DNA from: Pseudorhizobium flavum
Lineage (GTDB): Bacteria > Pseudomonadota > Alphaproteobacteria > Rhizobiales > Rhizobiaceae
NCBI RefSeq assembly: GCF_902502825.2
Contig: NZ_LR723670.1
Span: 434,001-498,000 of the forward strand
DNA: 64,000 nucleotides
Reading direction: 5' to 3'
The notes below the pieces were generated by a model. The model was not told the DNA's origin. It ran no database searches and worked only from the letters and a program-made list of their open reading frames with translations. Below, one piece after another: positions 42,498 to 53,918 of this stretch. Position 1 is the first letter of the stretch, and the number at the start of each line of letters is the position of its first letter. The translations under genes were made by a program, and so were the position numbers.

Positions 42498-42716
42498 ATG
42501 GCGGCAAAGGACGAAGATGCGACGCCTTCGGCAGTAGAGACGAAGAGCGGGCGCAAGCGGGAAGCGGAGATCAGGGAAGAGCAGCGGCAGGCACGCGCCG
42601 CCGCCAAGCTTCGCGAGAACCTGCTGCGCCGCAAGGCGCAGACGCGGGCGCGGCGCGCCGGGGCGGCCGACGAGGTGGACGGGCTGCCCGCCGCAAAAAA
42701 GGACGAATCAGGCTGA
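42498..42716 (+). CDS. Small conserved-looking charged protein
   Basis: A 72-residue, strongly charged, probably helical protein (EAEIREEQRQARAAAKLREN) located just upstream of murA, a position where rhizobia carry a short hypothetical gene. GTAGGA lies upstream of ATG 42498. The function is unknown; the middle could form a coiled coil or bind RNA. Confidence 0.6.
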   Translation: MAAKDEDATPSAVETKSGRKREAEIREEQRQARAAAKLRENLLRRKAQTRARRAGAADEVDGLPAAKKDESG

Positions 42717-42831
42717 CACATCCGCATCCGGCCTAGTCCAAACCATTTGAAGCCTACTTGCTTTTCCGCTAAGGACGCCATCTTTCGCGCTTGCACAAGA
42801 ACAAAGGGCGGGCTTGCTCCCGTTGGACCTC

Positions 42832-44124
42832 ATGGATCGCATCAGAATTCGCGGCGGCAACAAGCTCAACGGCGTCATCCCAATCTCCGGCGCCAAGAAT
42901 GCGGCGCTTCCGCTGATGATTGCGTCGCTGCTGACCAGCGATACGCTGACGCTGGAGAACGTTCCGCATCTTGCCGACGTCGAGCAGCTTCTGCGAATCC
43001 TCGGCAATCACGGTGTCGACGTGATGGTCAACGGGCGGCGCGAAAGCCAGACGGAAAGCTATTCGCGGACGATCCAGTTCACCTGCAGGACGATCGTCGA
43101 CACGACTGCTCCCTATGATCTCGTCTCCAAGATGCGTGCGAGCTTCTGGGTCATCGGACCGCTCCTGGCCCGCGCCGGTACGGCCCGCGTATCGCTGCCG
43201 GGGGGGTGCGCCATCGGCACGCGCCCGGTTGACCTTTTCCTCGAAGGCCTGCAGGCGCTTGGCGCACAGATTGAGATCGACGGCGGCTATGTCAATGCGA
43301 CTGCCCCGGACGGCGGGCTCGTCGGTGGACACTACACCTTCCCCAAGGTCTCGGTCGGGGCCACCCATGTGCTGATGATGGCCGCAACGCTTGCGAACGG
43401 CACGACCGTGATCGACAATGCCGCCCGCGAGCCCGAGGTCGTCGATCTTGCCGACTGCCTCATCGCCATGGGAGCACGCATCTCCGGCGCGGGAACCAGC
43501 ACGATCACGGTCGAGGGCGTCACCTCGCTGCACGGTGCGCGCCACCGCGTGCTGCCGGACCGCATCGAGACGGGTACCTATGCGATGGCTGTCGCGATGA
43601 CCGGTGGCGACGTGACGCTCGAGGGAACGCGCGCGGACCTGCTCGAGAACGCGCTTGATGCGCTGCGCATGTCCGGAGCCGAAATCACCGAGACCGAAAG
43701 CGGGCTCAGGGTGGTGCGCAACGGGAACGGCATCCAGCCGGTCGATGTCGTCACGGAACCCTTCCCCGGCTTCCCGACCGACCTGCAGGCACAGTTCATG
43801 GCGCTGATGACGCGCTCCTCCGGCGTTTCCCACATCACGGAGACCATCTTCGAGAACCGCTTCATGCATGTGCAGGAACTGGCGCGTCTAGGTGCGCGCA
43901 TCTCGCTGTCCGGACAGATGGCGCGGATCGAGGGGGTGGATCGGCTGCGCGGAGCCCCGGTCATGGCGACGGATCTGCGGGCTTCCGTGTCGCTTGTCAT
44001 CGCCGGGCTGGCGGCCGAGGGGGAGACCATGGTCAACCGTGTCTACCACCTCGACCGCGGCTTCGAGCGGCTGGAGGAAAAGCTCACCCGCTGCGGCGCC
44101 GAGGTGGAACGGGTCAGCGACTAA
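42832..44124 (+). CDS. murA: UDP-N-acetylglucosamine 1-carboxyvinyltransferase
   Basis: A 430-residue MurA, which transfers enolpyruvate from PEP to UDP-GlcNAc in the first committed step of peptidoglycan synthesis. Visible are the N-terminal [20 protein letters not shown], and the loop cysteine (about Cys126) in [11 protein letters not shown] that fosfomycin attacks. Full length for the family. ATG 42832 is chosen over an upstream TTG. Confidence 0.97.
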   Translation: MDRIRIRGGNKLNGVIPISGAKNAALPLMIASLLTSDTLTLENVPHLADVEQLLRILGNHGVDVMVNGRRESQTESYSRTIQFTCRTIVDTTAPYDLVSKMRASFWVIGPLLARAGTARVSLPGGCAIGTRPVDLFLEGLQALGAQIEIDGGYVNATAPDGGLVGGHYTFPKVSVGATHVLMMAATLANGTTVIDNAAREPEVVDLADCLIAMGARISGAGTSTITVEGVTSLHGARHRVLPDRIETGTYAMAVAMTGGDVTLEGTRADLLENALDALRMSGAEITETESGLRVVRNGNGIQPVDVVTEPFPGFPTDLQAQFMALMTRSSGVSHITETIFENRFMHVQELARLGARISLSGQMARIEGVDRLRGAPVMATDLRASVSLVIAGLAAEGETMVNRVYHLDRGFERLEEKLTRCGAEVERVSD

Positions 44125-44215
44125 GGTCACGCTGGCGTTGCATGGCGTGCCGCGTCATCCTATCTCCAGCGCCGGATGACAACGCGCCGCGCGCGCCGTG
44201 GATTGGAATGGAATC

Positions 44216-44653
44216 ATGGCCGACCTCAAGCTTCTCGCTCTCGATCAGGATGATCTCGGCATCATCTCCGCCCATATGCAAGATAGCGTCTTTCGCGTCG
44301 GCGAACTGAGTTATGACGCGCGCCACCGGCAATTCACCGCCTTGGTCAACCGCTTTGTCTGGGAGGAAGCCGACCGCGGGAGGAAGGGCTACGAACGGCG
44401 TCGCTCGGTCATCTCCTTCAAGCGTGTGGAGGCAGTCCGGTCGATGGGCATCAACCGCCAGGATGCGGAAGGCGTTTACTGCCTGCTGGCGATCCGATTC
44501 GAGCAGAAGGGCGAGGGGCCCGACGGAACGATCGAGCTGACGCTTGCCGGCGGTGCCGCGATCAGCCTCGACGTCGAATGCATCGAGGTGCAGATGCTGG
44601 ATACCGGCGGCGCCTGGGCAACCGAGCGCCTGCCGGCGCACCCGGCCGACTAA
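44216..44653 (+). CDS. DUF2948 family protein
   Basis: A 145-residue protein of the alphaproteobacterial DUF2948 family (LKLLALDQDDLGIISAHMQD at the N-terminus). Its role is unknown. It sits between murA and hisD, an arrangement conserved in Rhizobiales, and is probably cotranscribed with them. ATG 44216 replaces an in-frame GTG at 44198. Confidence 0.82.
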   Translation: MADLKLLALDQDDLGIISAHMQDSVFRVGELSYDARHRQFTALVNRFVWEEADRGRKGYERRRSVISFKRVEAVRSMGINRQDAEGVYCLLAIRFEQKGEGPDGTIELTLAGGAAISLDVECIEVQMLDTGGAWATERLPAHPAD

Positions 44654-44692
44654 GTGACGCAGGCGGCACGGAATTTCAAGGGGACGTAAGAC

Positions 44693-45991
44693 GTGGCAAT
44701 CTGGCTGGATCAGCGATCCGAGGACTTCGAGGCGCGGTTTTCCGCCTTTCTCTCGACGAAGCGGGAGGTTTCCGATGATGTCAATGCCGTGGTGCGGGGC
44801 ATCATCGATGACGTGCGCCTTCGTGGCGACGCCGCGCTCTTCGACTATTCGGCCCGCTTCGATGGGGTGGATCTCGCGACGGCCGGCCTTCGGGTCAGCG
44901 ACGCGGACATCGATGCGGCGGTAGCCGCCACCGATCCGGAGGTGCTGGAAGCTTTGAAGCTTGCGGCCGAGCGGATCGAGAAGCACCATGCGCGGCAAAT
45001 GCCGAAGGATGACATCTACGAGGATGCGCTCGGCGTCGGACTCGGGTCCCGCTGGACGGCGGTCGAGGCAGTCGGCCTCTACGTCCCGGGCGGTACAGCA
45101 AGCTATCCGAGTTCGGTCCTGATGAACGCGCTGCCGGCGAAGGTAGCGGGCGTGCCTCGGGTGGTCATGGTGGTCCCGGCCAGCGGTGGAGCGATCAATC
45201 CCACTGTCCTGGCGGCCGCCCGGATCGCCGGCGTGACGGAGATCTACCGGGTCGGCGGCGCGCAGGCGATTGCCGCTCTCGCCTACGGCACCGAAACGAT
45301 CGCACCGGTCGCCAAGATCGTCGGTCCGGGCAATGCTTACGTCGCCGCGGCGAAGCGGCAGGTCTTCGGTCAGGTGGGGATCGACATGATTGCCGGTCCT
45401 TCCGAAGTGCTCATCATCGCAGATGGCGACAACGACCCGGACTGGATCGCCGCGGATCTCCTGGCCCAGGCGGAGCACGACGAGGGTGCCCAGTCGATCC
45501 TGATCACGGACGACCGCGCCTTCGGGGAGGCGGTGGAGCAGGCGGTGGAGCGTCAACTGACCCGGTTGTCACGGTCACGGACCGCAGCAAGAAGCTGGGC
45601 GGATTTCGGTGCGATCATCCTCGTCGGCGACTTTTCGGCGGCCGTACCGCTGGCGGACCGGATCGCTGCCGAACATCTGGAGCTCGCCGTGGCGGAGCCC
45701 GACGCGCTGATCAACCGGATCCGCAATGCGGGAGCGATCTTCGTCGGCCGGCATACACCGGAAGTGATCGGCGATTATGTCGGCGGATCAAACCATGTGT
45801 TGCCGACGGCACGCTCGGCCCGCTTTTCGTCAGGTCTCTCCGTCCTCGACTACGTCAAGCGCACCTCGATCCTTCGCCTCGGTCCCGACCAGCTGGCAGC
45901 GCTGGCGCCCGCGGCAATCACGCTCGCGAATTCCGAAGGGCTCGATGCCCATGCAAGGTCGGTCTCGATCCGGCTCAACCGCGGGGGTTGA
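44693..45991 (+). CDS. hisD: Histidinol dehydrogenase
   Basis: A 432-residue HisD carrying out the last two oxidations from L-histidinol to L-histidine with NAD and zinc. Recognisable segments are [44 protein letters not shown] and [10 protein letters not shown]. It starts with GTG (GTGGCAATC). The UPF0262 gene follows 2 bases after the stop. Confidence 0.97.
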   Translation: MAIWLDQRSEDFEARFSAFLSTKREVSDDVNAVVRGIIDDVRLRGDAALFDYSARFDGVDLATAGLRVSDADIDAAVAATDPEVLEALKLAAERIEKHHARQMPKDDIYEDALGVGLGSRWTAVEAVGLYVPGGTASYPSSVLMNALPAKVAGVPRVVMVVPASGGAINPTVLAAARIAGVTEIYRVGGAQAIAALAYGTETIAPVAKIVGPGNAYVAAAKRQVFGQVGIDMIAGPSEVLIIADGDNDPDWIAADLLAQAEHDEGAQSILITDDRAFGEAVEQAVERQLTRLSRSRTAARSWADFGAIILVGDFSAAVPLADRIAAEHLELAVAEPDALINRIRNAGAIFVGRHTPEVIGDYVGGSNHVLPTARSARFSSGLSVLDYVKRTSILRLGPDQLAALAPAAITLANSEGLDAHARSVSIRLNRGG

Positions 45992-45993
45992 GG

Positions 45994-46467
45994 ATGGCGA
46001 AGGACGATTTCCGGCTTTCCGATGTCGTCCTGGATGAGTCCATCGGGCGCTCCACGCCGGATGTCGAGCATGAGCGGGCTGTTGCGATCTTCGACCTGGT
46101 GGAGGAAAACTCCTTCGAGCCTGTGGGACATTCTGGCGGCCCCTACCACCTGAAGCTCTCGCTGGTGGACTCCAAGCTGGTCTTCACCATCACGACCGAG
46201 GGTGGAGAGGACGTTGCCACCCACATTCTCTCGCTGACGCCCTTCCGGCGGATCATCAAGGATTACTTCATGATCTGCGAGAGCTACTATGAGGCGATCC
46301 GCTCCGCCACGCCTAGCCGGATCGAGTCGATCGACATGGGCCGCCGCGGTATCCACAACGAGGGATCGCAAACCCTGATGGATCGCCTGGACGGCAAGGT
46401 GCGGCTGGATTTTGATACTGCCAGACGGCTGTTCACGCTCGTCTGTGTCCTCTACTGGCGCGGATGA
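45994..46467 (+). CDS. UPF0262 family protein
   Basis: A 157-residue protein of the UPF0262 family, found next to hisD in many Rhizobiales; function unknown. Typical segments are [16 protein letters not shown] and [22 protein letters not shown] 45994 follows GGGGGTTGAGG. It overlaps the phosphatase gene by 4 bases (ATGA). Confidence 0.88.
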   Translation: MAKDDFRLSDVVLDESIGRSTPDVEHERAVAIFDLVEENSFEPVGHSGGPYHLKLSLVDSKLVFTITTEGGEDVATHILSLTPFRRIIKDYFMICESYYEAIRSATPSRIESIDMGRRGIHNEGSQTLMDRLDGKVRLDFDTARRLFTLVCVLYWRG

Positions 46468-46952
46468 CGTCCATGAGCGGCGCCCCTGACGCGGACGTCA
46501 AGAAGGAGAGGCCGGGCGCAATCCTTTTCATGTGCGGCTGGAATGCGATCCGGTCGCCAATGGCAGAGGCCATTGCAAAGCGGCTGCTGCCTTCCGATAT
46601 CTATGTCCAGTCGGCTGGCGTGCGTTCAGGAGAGCCTGATCCTTTCGTGGATGTCGTGCTCGACGAGATCGGTCTTTCCATTCCGCGTCACCAGCCTCGG
46701 ACCCTTGACGATCTCGAAGACGACTATTTTGACGTCATCATCACATTGACGCCCGAGGCCCATCATGCGGCGCTTGAACTGACGCGGTCGAATGCGGTTG
46801 AGGTCGTCTACTGGCCGACTATGGATCCAACCGCCGCGACCGGCTCTCGCGAGCAACGGCTCGACGCGTACCGTGGGGTGAGGGATCACCTTTGGAAGCG
46901 GATCGAGGAGCGCTTTTCCGGCCTGCAGAAGCGTCCGGCGGACAGGCGATGA
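46464..46952 (+). CDS. Low-molecular-weight protein-tyrosine-phosphatase family protein
   Basis: A 162-residue protein with the P-loop C-x5-R at Cys24-Arg30 (CGWNAIRS) near the N-terminus and an Asp-Pro pair (MDPTAATG, about 118) that supplies the general acid. Arsenate reductases of this fold share the loop, so phosphatase versus arsenate reductase is not decided by sequence alone; lack of extra redox cysteines favours phosphatase. Coupled to the UPF0262 gene. Confidence 0.83.
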   Translation: MTSMSGAPDADVKKERPGAILFMCGWNAIRSPMAEAIAKRLLPSDIYVQSAGVRSGEPDPFVDVVLDEIGLSIPRHQPRTLDDLEDDYFDVIITLTPEAHHAALELTRSNAVEVVYWPTMDPTAATGSREQRLDAYRGVRDHLWKRIEERFSGLQKRPADRR

Positions 46953-47079
46953 GCGACGGAAGGGGAACGGAAATTATGCGAGTTCACAAAGCGAACATGA
47001 TTGTGTAGTTTCCGCCAAAATTTGCGGGGCCGGCTGAAGCTGCGCCCATGAAATCAACAGACAGGAAGATAATCCGTAG

Positions 47080-47298
47080 ATGGCTAAAGAAGAAGTCCTT
47101 GAGTTTCCGGGCGTCGTGACCGAATTGCTGCCGAACGCGACGTTCCGTGTGAAGCTAGAAAACGAACACGAAATCATTGCCCATACCGCTGGCCGGATGC
47201 GCAAGAACCGTATCCGCGTTCTCGCCGGCGATAAGGTCCTCGTGGAAATGACTCCCTACGACCTGACCAAGGGCCGTATCACCTACCGCTTCAAGTAA
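47080..47298 (+). CDS. infA: Translation initiation factor IF-1
   Basis: A 72-residue OB-fold protein ([36 protein letters not shown]), full length for IF-1, which occupies the ribosomal A site during initiation. It has its own promoter region (46953-47079). maf and yacG follow. Confidence 0.97.
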   Translation: MAKEEVLEFPGVVTELLPNATFRVKLENEHEIIAHTAGRMRKNRIRVLAGDKVLVEMTPYDLTKGRITYRFK

Positions 47299-47323
47299 TA
47301 TCAAGCGGCAGTTCGGCAGGCTC

Positions 47324-47944
47324 ATGGCGTCAGAACAGAAACTCATCCTGGCCTCCGGCTCTCCGCGTCGCCTGGACCTGCTCAACCAGGCAGGGCTCCA
47401 TCCTGCGCGCCTGATGCCGATGGACATCGACGAGACGCCGAAGAAGTCCGAACACCCCCGCTCGCTTGCCCGCCGCCTTTCCGGCGAGAAGGCGGAGGCC
47501 GCCTGGGCTGCGCTCAAGAGCGATCTCGCCTGGCGCCACAGCTACATCCTGTCGGCGGACACGGTCGTTGCGGTCGGGCGCCGGATCCTGGAGAAGACGG
47601 AGTATACGGACGAGGCATCCTCCGCGCTGCACCTTCTCTCCGGACGCGGCCACTCGGTCTATACCGGCATCTGTCTCGTCACGCCGGGCGGCCAGTTCCG
47701 GCAGAAGGTCGTACAGACGAAGGTACGGTTCAAGCGACTGTCGCCGCACGAGATCGACAACTACATCGCTTCGGGTCAGTGGCGCGGCAAGGCCGGCGCC
47801 TACGCGATCCAGGGCATCGCCGGCAGCTTCGTGCAGAAGATCGTAGGGTCCTACACCAATGTCGTCGGGCTGCCGCTCTATGAAACGCTGTCGCTGCTTT
47901 CGGGAGAAGGCTTCGACGTGCAGGCGGCCTGGCCGGAGGGCTGA
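47324..47944 (+). CDS. maf: Maf-like nucleoside triphosphate pyrophosphatase
   Basis: A 206-residue Maf protein: [14 protein letters not shown] at the N-terminus, then SADTVVAVG and [20 protein letters not shown] at about 160-180. Maf proteins hydrolyse non-canonical or modified nucleoside triphosphates and influence division. It lies 25 bases after infA and 5 before yacG. Confidence 0.93.
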   Translation: MASEQKLILASGSPRRLDLLNQAGLHPARLMPMDIDETPKKSEHPRSLARRLSGEKAEAAWAALKSDLAWRHSYILSADTVVAVGRRILEKTEYTDEASSALHLLSGRGHSVYTGICLVTPGGQFRQKVVQTKVRFKRLSPHEIDNYIASGQWRGKAGAYAIQGIAGSFVQKIVGSYTNVVGLPLYETLSLLSGEGFDVQAAWPEG

Positions 47945-47949
47945 GACCT

Positions 47950-48156
47950 ATGGCACCATCGACAAAGCCCGGCGCCAAGGTGGAGCCGCTTCGCAAGGCA
48001 AGGCCGTGCCCGGAATGCGGTAAGCCATCGGCTCGTGAACACTATCCCTTCTGCTCCGATCGCTGCCGTACCCTCGATCTGTCGCGTTGGCTGAAGGGTT
48101 CCTACGCCATCCCGGTGGCCGAGGACCAGAGCAAGGCTGACCCCCTGGACGAGTAG
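47950..48156 (+). CDS. yacG: DNA gyrase inhibitor YacG
   Basis: A 68-residue zinc protein with CPECGK and CSDRCRTLDLSRW, the four-cysteine site and tail typical of YacG, which binds GyrB and inhibits gyrase. It is translated just after maf, the usual rhizobial arrangement. Confidence 0.93.
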   Translation: MAPSTKPGAKVEPLRKARPCPECGKPSAREHYPFCSDRCRTLDLSRWLKGSYAIPVAEDQSKADPLDE

Positions 48157-48317
48157 TGTCCGCCGGTCTGTTCCACGCCGATTTCCCGGACGATGAGAGC
48201 AGGCGAAAAAAGTGTCCGCCGCCGCTGGACATGGCCGAACAAGATGTTATAACCCCGCTCGCTTCCGGGGCGCAGGCCCCGCCGGCCCAGTGCCGGAAGG
48301 CTTGAAGAAGCCTCGAT

Positions 48318-48393
48318 GCCCGGATAGCTCAGTTGGTAGAGCAGCGGATTGAAAATCCGCGTGTCGGTGGTTCAAATCCGCCTCCGGGCACCA
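48318..48393 (+). tRNA. tRNA-Phe (GAA)
   Basis: A 76-base tRNA: acceptor GCCCGGA with TCCGGGC, anticodon loop around GAA (GCGGATT-GAAAA-TCCGC arm), T-arm GTGG-TTCAAATC-CGCC, and encoded CCA. The gene for the 3-methyladenine glycosylase starts 32 bases after it. Confidence 0.96.
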
Positions 48394-48425
48394 TTTCCCT
48401 TCAGTCTCCCAAGCCAGAGCAGGCC

Positions 48426-48983
48426 ATGGACCCCCAGAATGTCTTCGATCGTTCCGCCGTGGAAGTCGCCCGCGACCTCATCGGCGCCGAGCTGGCTTTC
48501 CGTGGTGTCGGTGGCATCGTCGTGGAGACTGAAGCCTATGAGCCCGACGATCCGGCCTCGCACAGTTTCCGAGGCCCGACGGATAGGAACCGTTCGATGT
48601 TCGGGCCTGCGGGACATGCCTATGTCTACCGTTCCTACGGCATCCACTGGTGTCTCAATGTCGTCTGCCGGCCCGGCAGCGCAGTGCTCATCCGTGCCCT
48701 GGAGCCGGTATGGGGTGTGGCGGAAATGCAGGAGCGCCGCGGGCAGACCGCACCTCGCCTCCTCTGTGCCGGTCCCGGGCGGGTGTGCCAGGCACTTGGC
48801 ATCGGCCGCGAGCATGACGGGCTCAGTCTGGTCGAACCGCCCTTCCGGGTGTCGCTGCCGCGCGAGAGCTGCTCGGTAGCAACTGGAACGCGCATCGGGA
48901 TAACCAAGGCTGCCGACCAGCCGTGGCGCTTTGGTCTGCGGGGCTCGCCACATCTCAGCCGCCGGTTCCCGCCGGAGGCCTAA
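48426..48983 (+). CDS. DNA-3-methyladenine glycosylase (AAG/MPG type)
   Basis: A 185-residue base-excision repair enzyme. Key segments are GGIVVETEAYEPDDPASHSF (with the catalytic glutamate), FGPAGHAYVYRSYGIHWCLN and GPGRVCQALGI. It removes alkylated purines. ATG 48426 follows AGG closely; upstream in-frame codons run into the tRNA. Confidence 0.93.
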   Translation: MDPQNVFDRSAVEVARDLIGAELAFRGVGGIVVETEAYEPDDPASHSFRGPTDRNRSMFGPAGHAYVYRSYGIHWCLNVVCRPGSAVLIRALEPVWGVAEMQERRGQTAPRLLCAGPGRVCQALGIGREHDGLSLVEPPFRVSLPRESCSVATGTRIGITKAADQPWRFGLRGSPHLSRRFPPEA

Positions 48984-49343
48984 CAGGCGTGAGCCCATGC
49001 CTCATAGGGTAGGAGCCACACGTCGGAACCGTGGCTTCCGGCTGCAAATGGTTGCGATGTTGGGACAGTTCCAGCCACATCTTAACCTTCGGGCAAGGAA
49101 TTAACCATACATATTAGAAACCACGGCAAATTGGGTTACCTGGAGTTTCCCGAGGCATGACGCCGCCCTGCCGTACCGGTCTCGACCCGGTATCATCCAT
49201 GATCACAATCAGAACGACTGCGGTGACCGCATGGTCTGTGACGCCGGCGCGTGTGCCGGTGCATCGGCCCGCGATCTCTGCGGCGGACCTTGTGAAGCGA
49301 CAGTTCGCACTCGGCCCTTCTTGGGTATCTATTGGTTTCGAGG
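48984..49343. promoter_or_regulatory. Intergenic region upstream of the chemotaxis operon
   Basis: These 360 bases contain no gene I can support. They must hold the promoter of the che operon. AT-rich stretches (AATTAACCATACATATTAG at about 49100-49118) could be a promoter core, but I cannot fix its elements. Confidence 0.45.
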
Positions 49344-50975
49344 ATGCAGTTGGGGAACGAGACGCGATCCGATCAGGCGCGAAAGGGACAGGCGGGAAGC
49401 CTGGGGGAAAGGCTGGCATTCGCTGGCCTCGACGCCGCCCTGTGCGACCTGCTGCGCCGCCACCGGCCGCAGCTCGAGCCGGCGGTGAAAAGCGGCCTGC
49501 GCGATCTCATGCTGCGCTATCAGTCCTTCCCCGATTCATCCCGCGCCTTCGCCAGCGAGCAGCAGATCGAGCGTCTGCATGATCTTCAGTCCTCCCACTG
49601 GAGTGTCCTGACCGACGCGCGGTTCGACGCGCTCTATGCAGAACGCGTCAAGATACTGTCCGACAGCGAGAGCCGCATGGGACTTGATCCCAGGTGGCAC
49701 ATTGCCGGACATGCCGTCATGCTGGAGCATCTGTTGAAGGCAGCCATGGCGCAGGAAGGCCGCAAGTCGCGGCTCCCCTTCGGTCGGCGCGGCTCCGATG
49801 GTCTCGCAGACATCGTCACAGCGCTTGTCCGCTTGGTCATGGTCGACGTCGAGATCGCCGTTTCGCTCCGGTTCAACGAACTGCGCCAGAAGCACCATCG
49901 CGCCCTGGCCGAGCAACGGCAGGAAGACCAGGGCGAGGTGATCCAGCTTCTGTCCGAGGTTATCCATTCGCTCGCCGAACGTGACCTGACCGCGACGCTG
50001 CCGGAGGACGTGCCGGGGGCTTATGCAGAGATTACATCCGTGCTGGGTGGCGCCATCGAGACCATGCGCGCCTCGATCCACGGCGCCTGTGGCCGTAGCG
50101 ACCAGGCTGGCACGGCGTCCGCCGCCCTTGCTGCGCGCGCACGTGCCGTGGCCGAGGAATCCGAAGGGCAGTCCGCCCGTGTCCGGGAAGCGGCGCATCA
50201 ACTGGAGGAACTCGTCGGCCGTCTTCGCACGGGTGCCGCAGAAACCGGCGACGCGGCGCGGCTCGCAGCCATGACGAGGGGAACGGTAGAGGAAAGTGGT
50301 GAGGCTGTCGGGCGTGCCATCACTGCCATGGCGGATATAGAGACGTCTGCGGAAAAGATCGGCCAGATCATCGGCGTCATCGACGAGATAGCATTCCAGA
50401 CCAATCTCCTGGCGCTCAACGCCGGCATCGAAGCGGCACGGGCCGGAGAAAGCGGGAGGGGCTTTGCGGTCGTCGCACAGGAAGTGCGTGCCCTGGCGCA
50501 GCGCTCCGCCGATGCGGCCCGGGAGATCAAGTCACTGGTCAACACGACGAAGACCCAGGTGGATGCCGGGGTCGAGATGGTACACCGCACGCAGGATGCC
50601 ATCGGTGGCATTGTCCGTCAGGTCACGGAAATAAACGACGCGATCGCCGGCATAGCCACCCGTTCCGACGAGCATGTCGGCGAACTCGGCAGCATCTCGG
50701 CAGATCTCTCATCAGTAGGCAGGGAGATCAGCGCCACGACTGGCAATGCCGGAATGGTTGGATCCGAGGCGGACGACCTGCACACGGTGATCCTCGAGCT
50801 CGGGCGTACCGTCCGCGAGTTTCGGGTCGAGCGGCAGGTCCGCTATCGCTCCGACCATAAGAACACCACGCCGCTGGCACCCGCCCGCCTGCCGGTCGCT
50901 CTGATCGATGTCGGTGATCCACTGCAGGCTGCCGGCGAAGAAATCGAATTTCCCCGAAGACAAGGAATGAACTGA
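49344..50975 (+). CDS. Soluble globin-coupled chemotaxis transducer, IcpA-like
   Basis: A 543-residue cytoplasmic chemoreceptor without membrane helices. The N-terminal protoglobin domain (about 15-180) keeps the proximal histidine, His85 in SSHW, followed by [19 protein letters not shown], so it likely binds heme and senses oxygen. The signalling domain has [20 protein letters not shown]. It heads the che operon as icpA does in Sinorhizobium meliloti. The ATG at 49344 is preferred to a TTG at 49332. cheS begins inside its stop codon (TGATG). Confidence 0.88.
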   Translation: MQLGNETRSDQARKGQAGSLGERLAFAGLDAALCDLLRRHRPQLEPAVKSGLRDLMLRYQSFPDSSRAFASEQQIERLHDLQSSHWSVLTDARFDALYAERVKILSDSESRMGLDPRWHIAGHAVMLEHLLKAAMAQEGRKSRLPFGRRGSDGLADIVTALVRLVMVDVEIAVSLRFNELRQKHHRALAEQRQEDQGEVIQLLSEVIHSLAERDLTATLPEDVPGAYAEITSVLGGAIETMRASIHGACGRSDQAGTASAALAARARAVAEESEGQSARVREAAHQLEELVGRLRTGAAETGDAARLAAMTRGTVEESGEAVGRAITAMADIETSAEKIGQIIGVIDEIAFQTNLLALNAGIEAARAGESGRGFAVVAQEVRALAQRSADAAREIKSLVNTTKTQVDAGVEMVHRTQDAIGGIVRQVTEINDAIAGIATRSDEHVGELGSISADLSSVGREISATTGNAGMVGSEADDLHTVILELGRTVREFRVERQVRYRSDHKNTTPLAPARLPVALIDVGDPLQAAGEEIEFPRRQGMN

Positions 50976-51268
50976 TGGCGAGCAAAAAGGCTGCCCAGGA
51001 AAATCTGAAACTGTCACCGGTCCTGGACCTGAACGAAGCGTCCGTCCTGCATGGCAAGCTGATGGAGCTTCGTGGCCGCGATCTGAAGATCGATGCCTCG
51101 CAAGTTGAACGGCTGGGGGTCCAATGTGTCCAAGTCATCGTCGCGGCGGCCCGCGCATGGCAGGCCGACAAGAAGGCCTTCGTTGTCGAGAAGGCATCCG
51201 ACGCATTCGAAAAGACCCTGCAACTCATCGGCATCGATCCTCACCAGCTGACGGCCAAGGAGACCTGA
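50975..51268 (+). CDS. cheS: STAS-domain chemotaxis protein CheS
   Basis: A 97-residue STAS-like protein (LDLNEASVLHGKLMELRGRD, then DASQVERLGVQCVQVI) in the position and size of S. meliloti CheS. There it binds CheA and speeds dephosphorylation of CheY1. Translationally coupled to the receptor gene and 4 bases before cheY1. Confidence 0.85.
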   Translation: MASKKAAQENLKLSPVLDLNEASVLHGKLMELRGRDLKIDASQVERLGVQCVQVIVAAARAWQADKKAFVVEKASDAFEKTLQLIGIDPHQLTAKET

Positions 51269-51272
51269 AATC

Positions 51273-51638
51273 ATGAAGAAGAAAGTGCTGACCGTGGATG
51301 ATTCCCGGACCATCCGGAACATGCTGCTGGTAACCCTCAATAATGCCGGTTTCGAGACGGTCCAGGCCGAGGATGGCGTCGAGGGGCTGGAAGTCCTGGA
51401 AGATGCCAATCCGGACGTCATCGTCACCGACATCAACATGCCGCGCCTCGACGGCTTCGGCTTCATCGAAGGCGTCCGCCGCAACGAGAAATATCGTGCG
51501 GTCCCGATCCTCGTGCTGACCACCGAAAGCGATGCGGAGAAGAAGAACCGAGCCCGCCAGGCTGGTGCGACGGGCTGGATCGTTAAGCCGTTCGATCCCG
51601 CCAAGCTCATCGATGCAATCGAGCGCGTCACAGCCTGA
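51273..51638 (+). CDS. cheY1: Chemotaxis response regulator CheY1 (phosphate sink)
   Basis: A 121-residue single receiver domain: acidic pair Asp9/Asp10, phospho-acceptor Asp53 in VTDINMPRLDG, and the lysine in IVKPFDP. In rhizobia without CheZ, CheY1 drains phosphate from CheY2 through CheA. Its place between cheS and cheA supports this assignment. Confidence 0.92.
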   Translation: MKKKVLTVDDSRTIRNMLLVTLNNAGFETVQAEDGVEGLEVLEDANPDVIVTDINMPRLDGFGFIEGVRRNEKYRAVPILVLTTESDAEKKNRARQAGATGWIVKPFDPAKLIDAIERVTA

Positions 51639-51667
51639 AACAAACCGCCTGATCAGGATTTTCTCCG

Positions 51668-53914
51668 ATGGATATGAACGAAATCAAAGAGATCTTCTTC
51701 CAGGAATGCGAGGAGCAACTCGCGGAACTGGAATCCGGGCTTCTGAAGCTCAACGATGGAGATCGCGATCCCGAGACGGTGAACGCCGTCTTCCGTGCCG
51801 TTCATTCCATCAAGGGCGGTGCTGGCGCCTTCGGCCTGGACGACCTTGTCGCCTTTGCCCATGTCTTCGAAACGACCCTCGACTGCGTACGTTCGAACCG
51901 TCTTGAGCCGACGCAGGATGTCCTGAAGGTCATGCTGAAATCGGCCGACGTCCTTGCCGACCTCACCAATGCCGCCCGCGATGGCGGTTATGTCGACGAG
52001 ACGCGCAGCCGGGCGTTGGTCAAGGAGCTCGAGGCGCTGGCGAACGGTGAGGCCCCGGCGCCTGCCGCCAAGACGCCCGAACCGGCAACTGCTGCAGCTA
52101 CCCCCGCGCCCGCGCCTACCGATGACAGCGGTTTCCAGCCGATCCCGTTCTCGTTCGATTCCTTCGACGACGGTGAAGCGGTGGACGACAGCCGGGCCTA
52201 CGAGATTTCGTTCCGCCCGCGTCGGGAACTCTACACCAAGGGCAACGAGGCGGCGTTGCTGTTGCGGGATCTCTCCCGCATCGGCGAGATGAGCATCAAT
52301 TGCGATGCCGACGGTCTTCCGGCGCTCGACAAGATGGATCCAGAAGAGGCCTATTTCGGCTGGACCATCCAGCTGAAGACGGAAAAGTCCGAAGATGACA
52401 TTCGCACTGTCTTCGAATTTGCCGAATGGGATTGCGACCTGGAGATCAGGGAAGCCGCCGACGCGGCGCCCGAGGAAGAGGTTCCGATGATCCCCGTGCC
52501 CTTCGACCTTTCGGCATTGGACGAGACAGACACCGCAGCTGAGACGACATCGTCCGCCAATGCCGCAGTGGAAGCCGTAGCCGCAGCGGAGACCGCGAGT
52601 TCGGTGTCGAAGATGGCTGCCGCGGCCGCTCGGGTCGAGAAGAAGGAAGCATCCGCCACGGCCGCTTCCGCGGCCGCCGCGCAGAATGCGGCTGCCGCAG
52701 CCGCAGCAGGACAGACCATCCGCGTCGACCTCGACCGTGTCGATCGCCTGATCAACCTCGTGGGCGAGCTTGTCATCAATCAGGCCATGCTGTCGCAGAG
52801 CGTTATCGAGAACGACACGACGGGAACTTCCTCCATCAACATGGGCCTGGAGGAACTCCAGCAACTGACGCGCGAGATCCAGGATTCCGTCATGGCGATC
52901 CGCGCACAGCCGGTAAAGCCGGTCTTCCAGCGCATGTCGCGTATCGTCCGCGAAGTCGCGGACATGGTCGGAAAGTCGATCCGGCTCGTCACCGAAGGCG
53001 AGAATACCGAAGTCGACAAGACTGTCATCGACAAGCTTGCCGAGCCCCTGACCCACATGATCCGCAACGCCGTCGATCACGGCATTGAGACACCGGAGAA
53101 GCGCGAGGCGGCTGGCAAGGATCCGGAAGGCACGATCAAGCTGACGGCCAAGCACCGCTCGGGCCGCATCGTGATCGAGCTGGTCGACGATGGCGCCGGG
53201 ATCAACCGCGAAAGGGTCAGGCAGAAGGCGATCGACAACGATCTGATCGCTGCAGACGCCAACCTGACGGACGAGGAGATCGACAATCTGATCTTCGCGC
53301 CGGGCTTCTCGACCGCCGACAAGATCTCGGACATTTCAGGCCGCGGCGTCGGCATGGACGTGGTGAAGCGCTCCATCCAGGCGCTTGGTGGACGAATCTC
53401 GATCTCGTCGCGCCCAGGCCACGGCTCCACCTTCACGATGAGCCTGCCGCTGACGCTTGCCGTTCTCGACGGCATGGTGGTGACGGTTGCAGGGCAGACG
53501 CTGGTGGTGCCGCTGACGGCTATCGTCGAGACGCTGCAGCCGGAGGCCTCCTCCATCCATTCCTTCGGGGCAAACCAGCGGCTCATCTCGATCCGCGACT
53601 CCTTCTGCCCGTTGGTGGATGTAGGCCGGATCCTGAACTTCCGGGCAACACAGGCAAATCCCGTCGAGGGAGTCGCCCTGCTGGTGGAATCTGAAGGTGG
53701 CGGGCAGCGTGCCCTCATGGTCGATGCCATCCAGGGCCAGCGCCAGGTTGTCATCAAGTCGCTGGAAGCCAACTATACCCACGTTCCCGGAATTGCGGCC
53801 GCTACCATCCTCGGTGATGGCCGCGTCGCCCTCATTCTCGATGTCGATGCCGTTGTGGCGGCATCGCGCGGGCAGTCCCTCAAACCGGAAATATCACTAG
53901 CAGCCACGGGTTAA
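51668..53914 (+). CDS. cheA: Chemotaxis histidine kinase CheA
   Basis: A 748-residue CheA with all five domains: HPt with phospho-acceptor His46 in [12 protein letters not shown], CheY/CheB-binding P2 region (about 155-275), an Ala-rich linker (about 290-345), dimerisation (about 350-420), HATPase with [10 protein letters not shown] and DDGAGI and the FAPGFST G2 box, and a CheW-like C-terminus. It autophosphorylates under receptor control and passes phosphate to CheY1, CheY2 and CheB. Confidence 0.97.
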   Translation: MDMNEIKEIFFQECEEQLAELESGLLKLNDGDRDPETVNAVFRAVHSIKGGAGAFGLDDLVAFAHVFETTLDCVRSNRLEPTQDVLKVMLKSADVLADLTNAARDGGYVDETRSRALVKELEALANGEAPAPAAKTPEPATAAATPAPAPTDDSGFQPIPFSFDSFDDGEAVDDSRAYEISFRPRRELYTKGNEAALLLRDLSRIGEMSINCDADGLPALDKMDPEEAYFGWTIQLKTEKSEDDIRTVFEFAEWDCDLEIREAADAAPEEEVPMIPVPFDLSALDETDTAAETTSSANAAVEAVAAAETASSVSKMAAAAARVEKKEASATAASAAAAQNAAAAAAAGQTIRVDLDRVDRLINLVGELVINQAMLSQSVIENDTTGTSSINMGLEELQQLTREIQDSVMAIRAQPVKPVFQRMSRIVREVADMVGKSIRLVTEGENTEVDKTVIDKLAEPLTHMIRNAVDHGIETPEKREAAGKDPEGTIKLTAKHRSGRIVIELVDDGAGINRERVRQKAIDNDLIAADANLTDEEIDNLIFAPGFSTADKISDISGRGVGMDVVKRSIQALGGRISISSRPGHGSTFTMSLPLTLAVLDGMVVTVAGQTLVVPLTAIVETLQPEASSIHSFGANQRLISIRDSFCPLVDVGRILNFRATQANPVEGVALLVESEGGGQRALMVDAIQGQRQVVIKSLEANYTHVPGIAAATILGDGRVALILDVDAVVAASRGQSLKPEISLAATG

Positions 53915-53918
53915 GTGT

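Noticed and set aside
44114..45556. Long minus-strand reading frame opposite hisD and DUF2948
   Set aside because: Shadow of GC-rich coding sequence; hisD is certain on the plus strand.
51653..53155. 500-codon minus-strand frame opposite cheA
   Set aside because: Low-complexity shadow of the cheA codon pattern.
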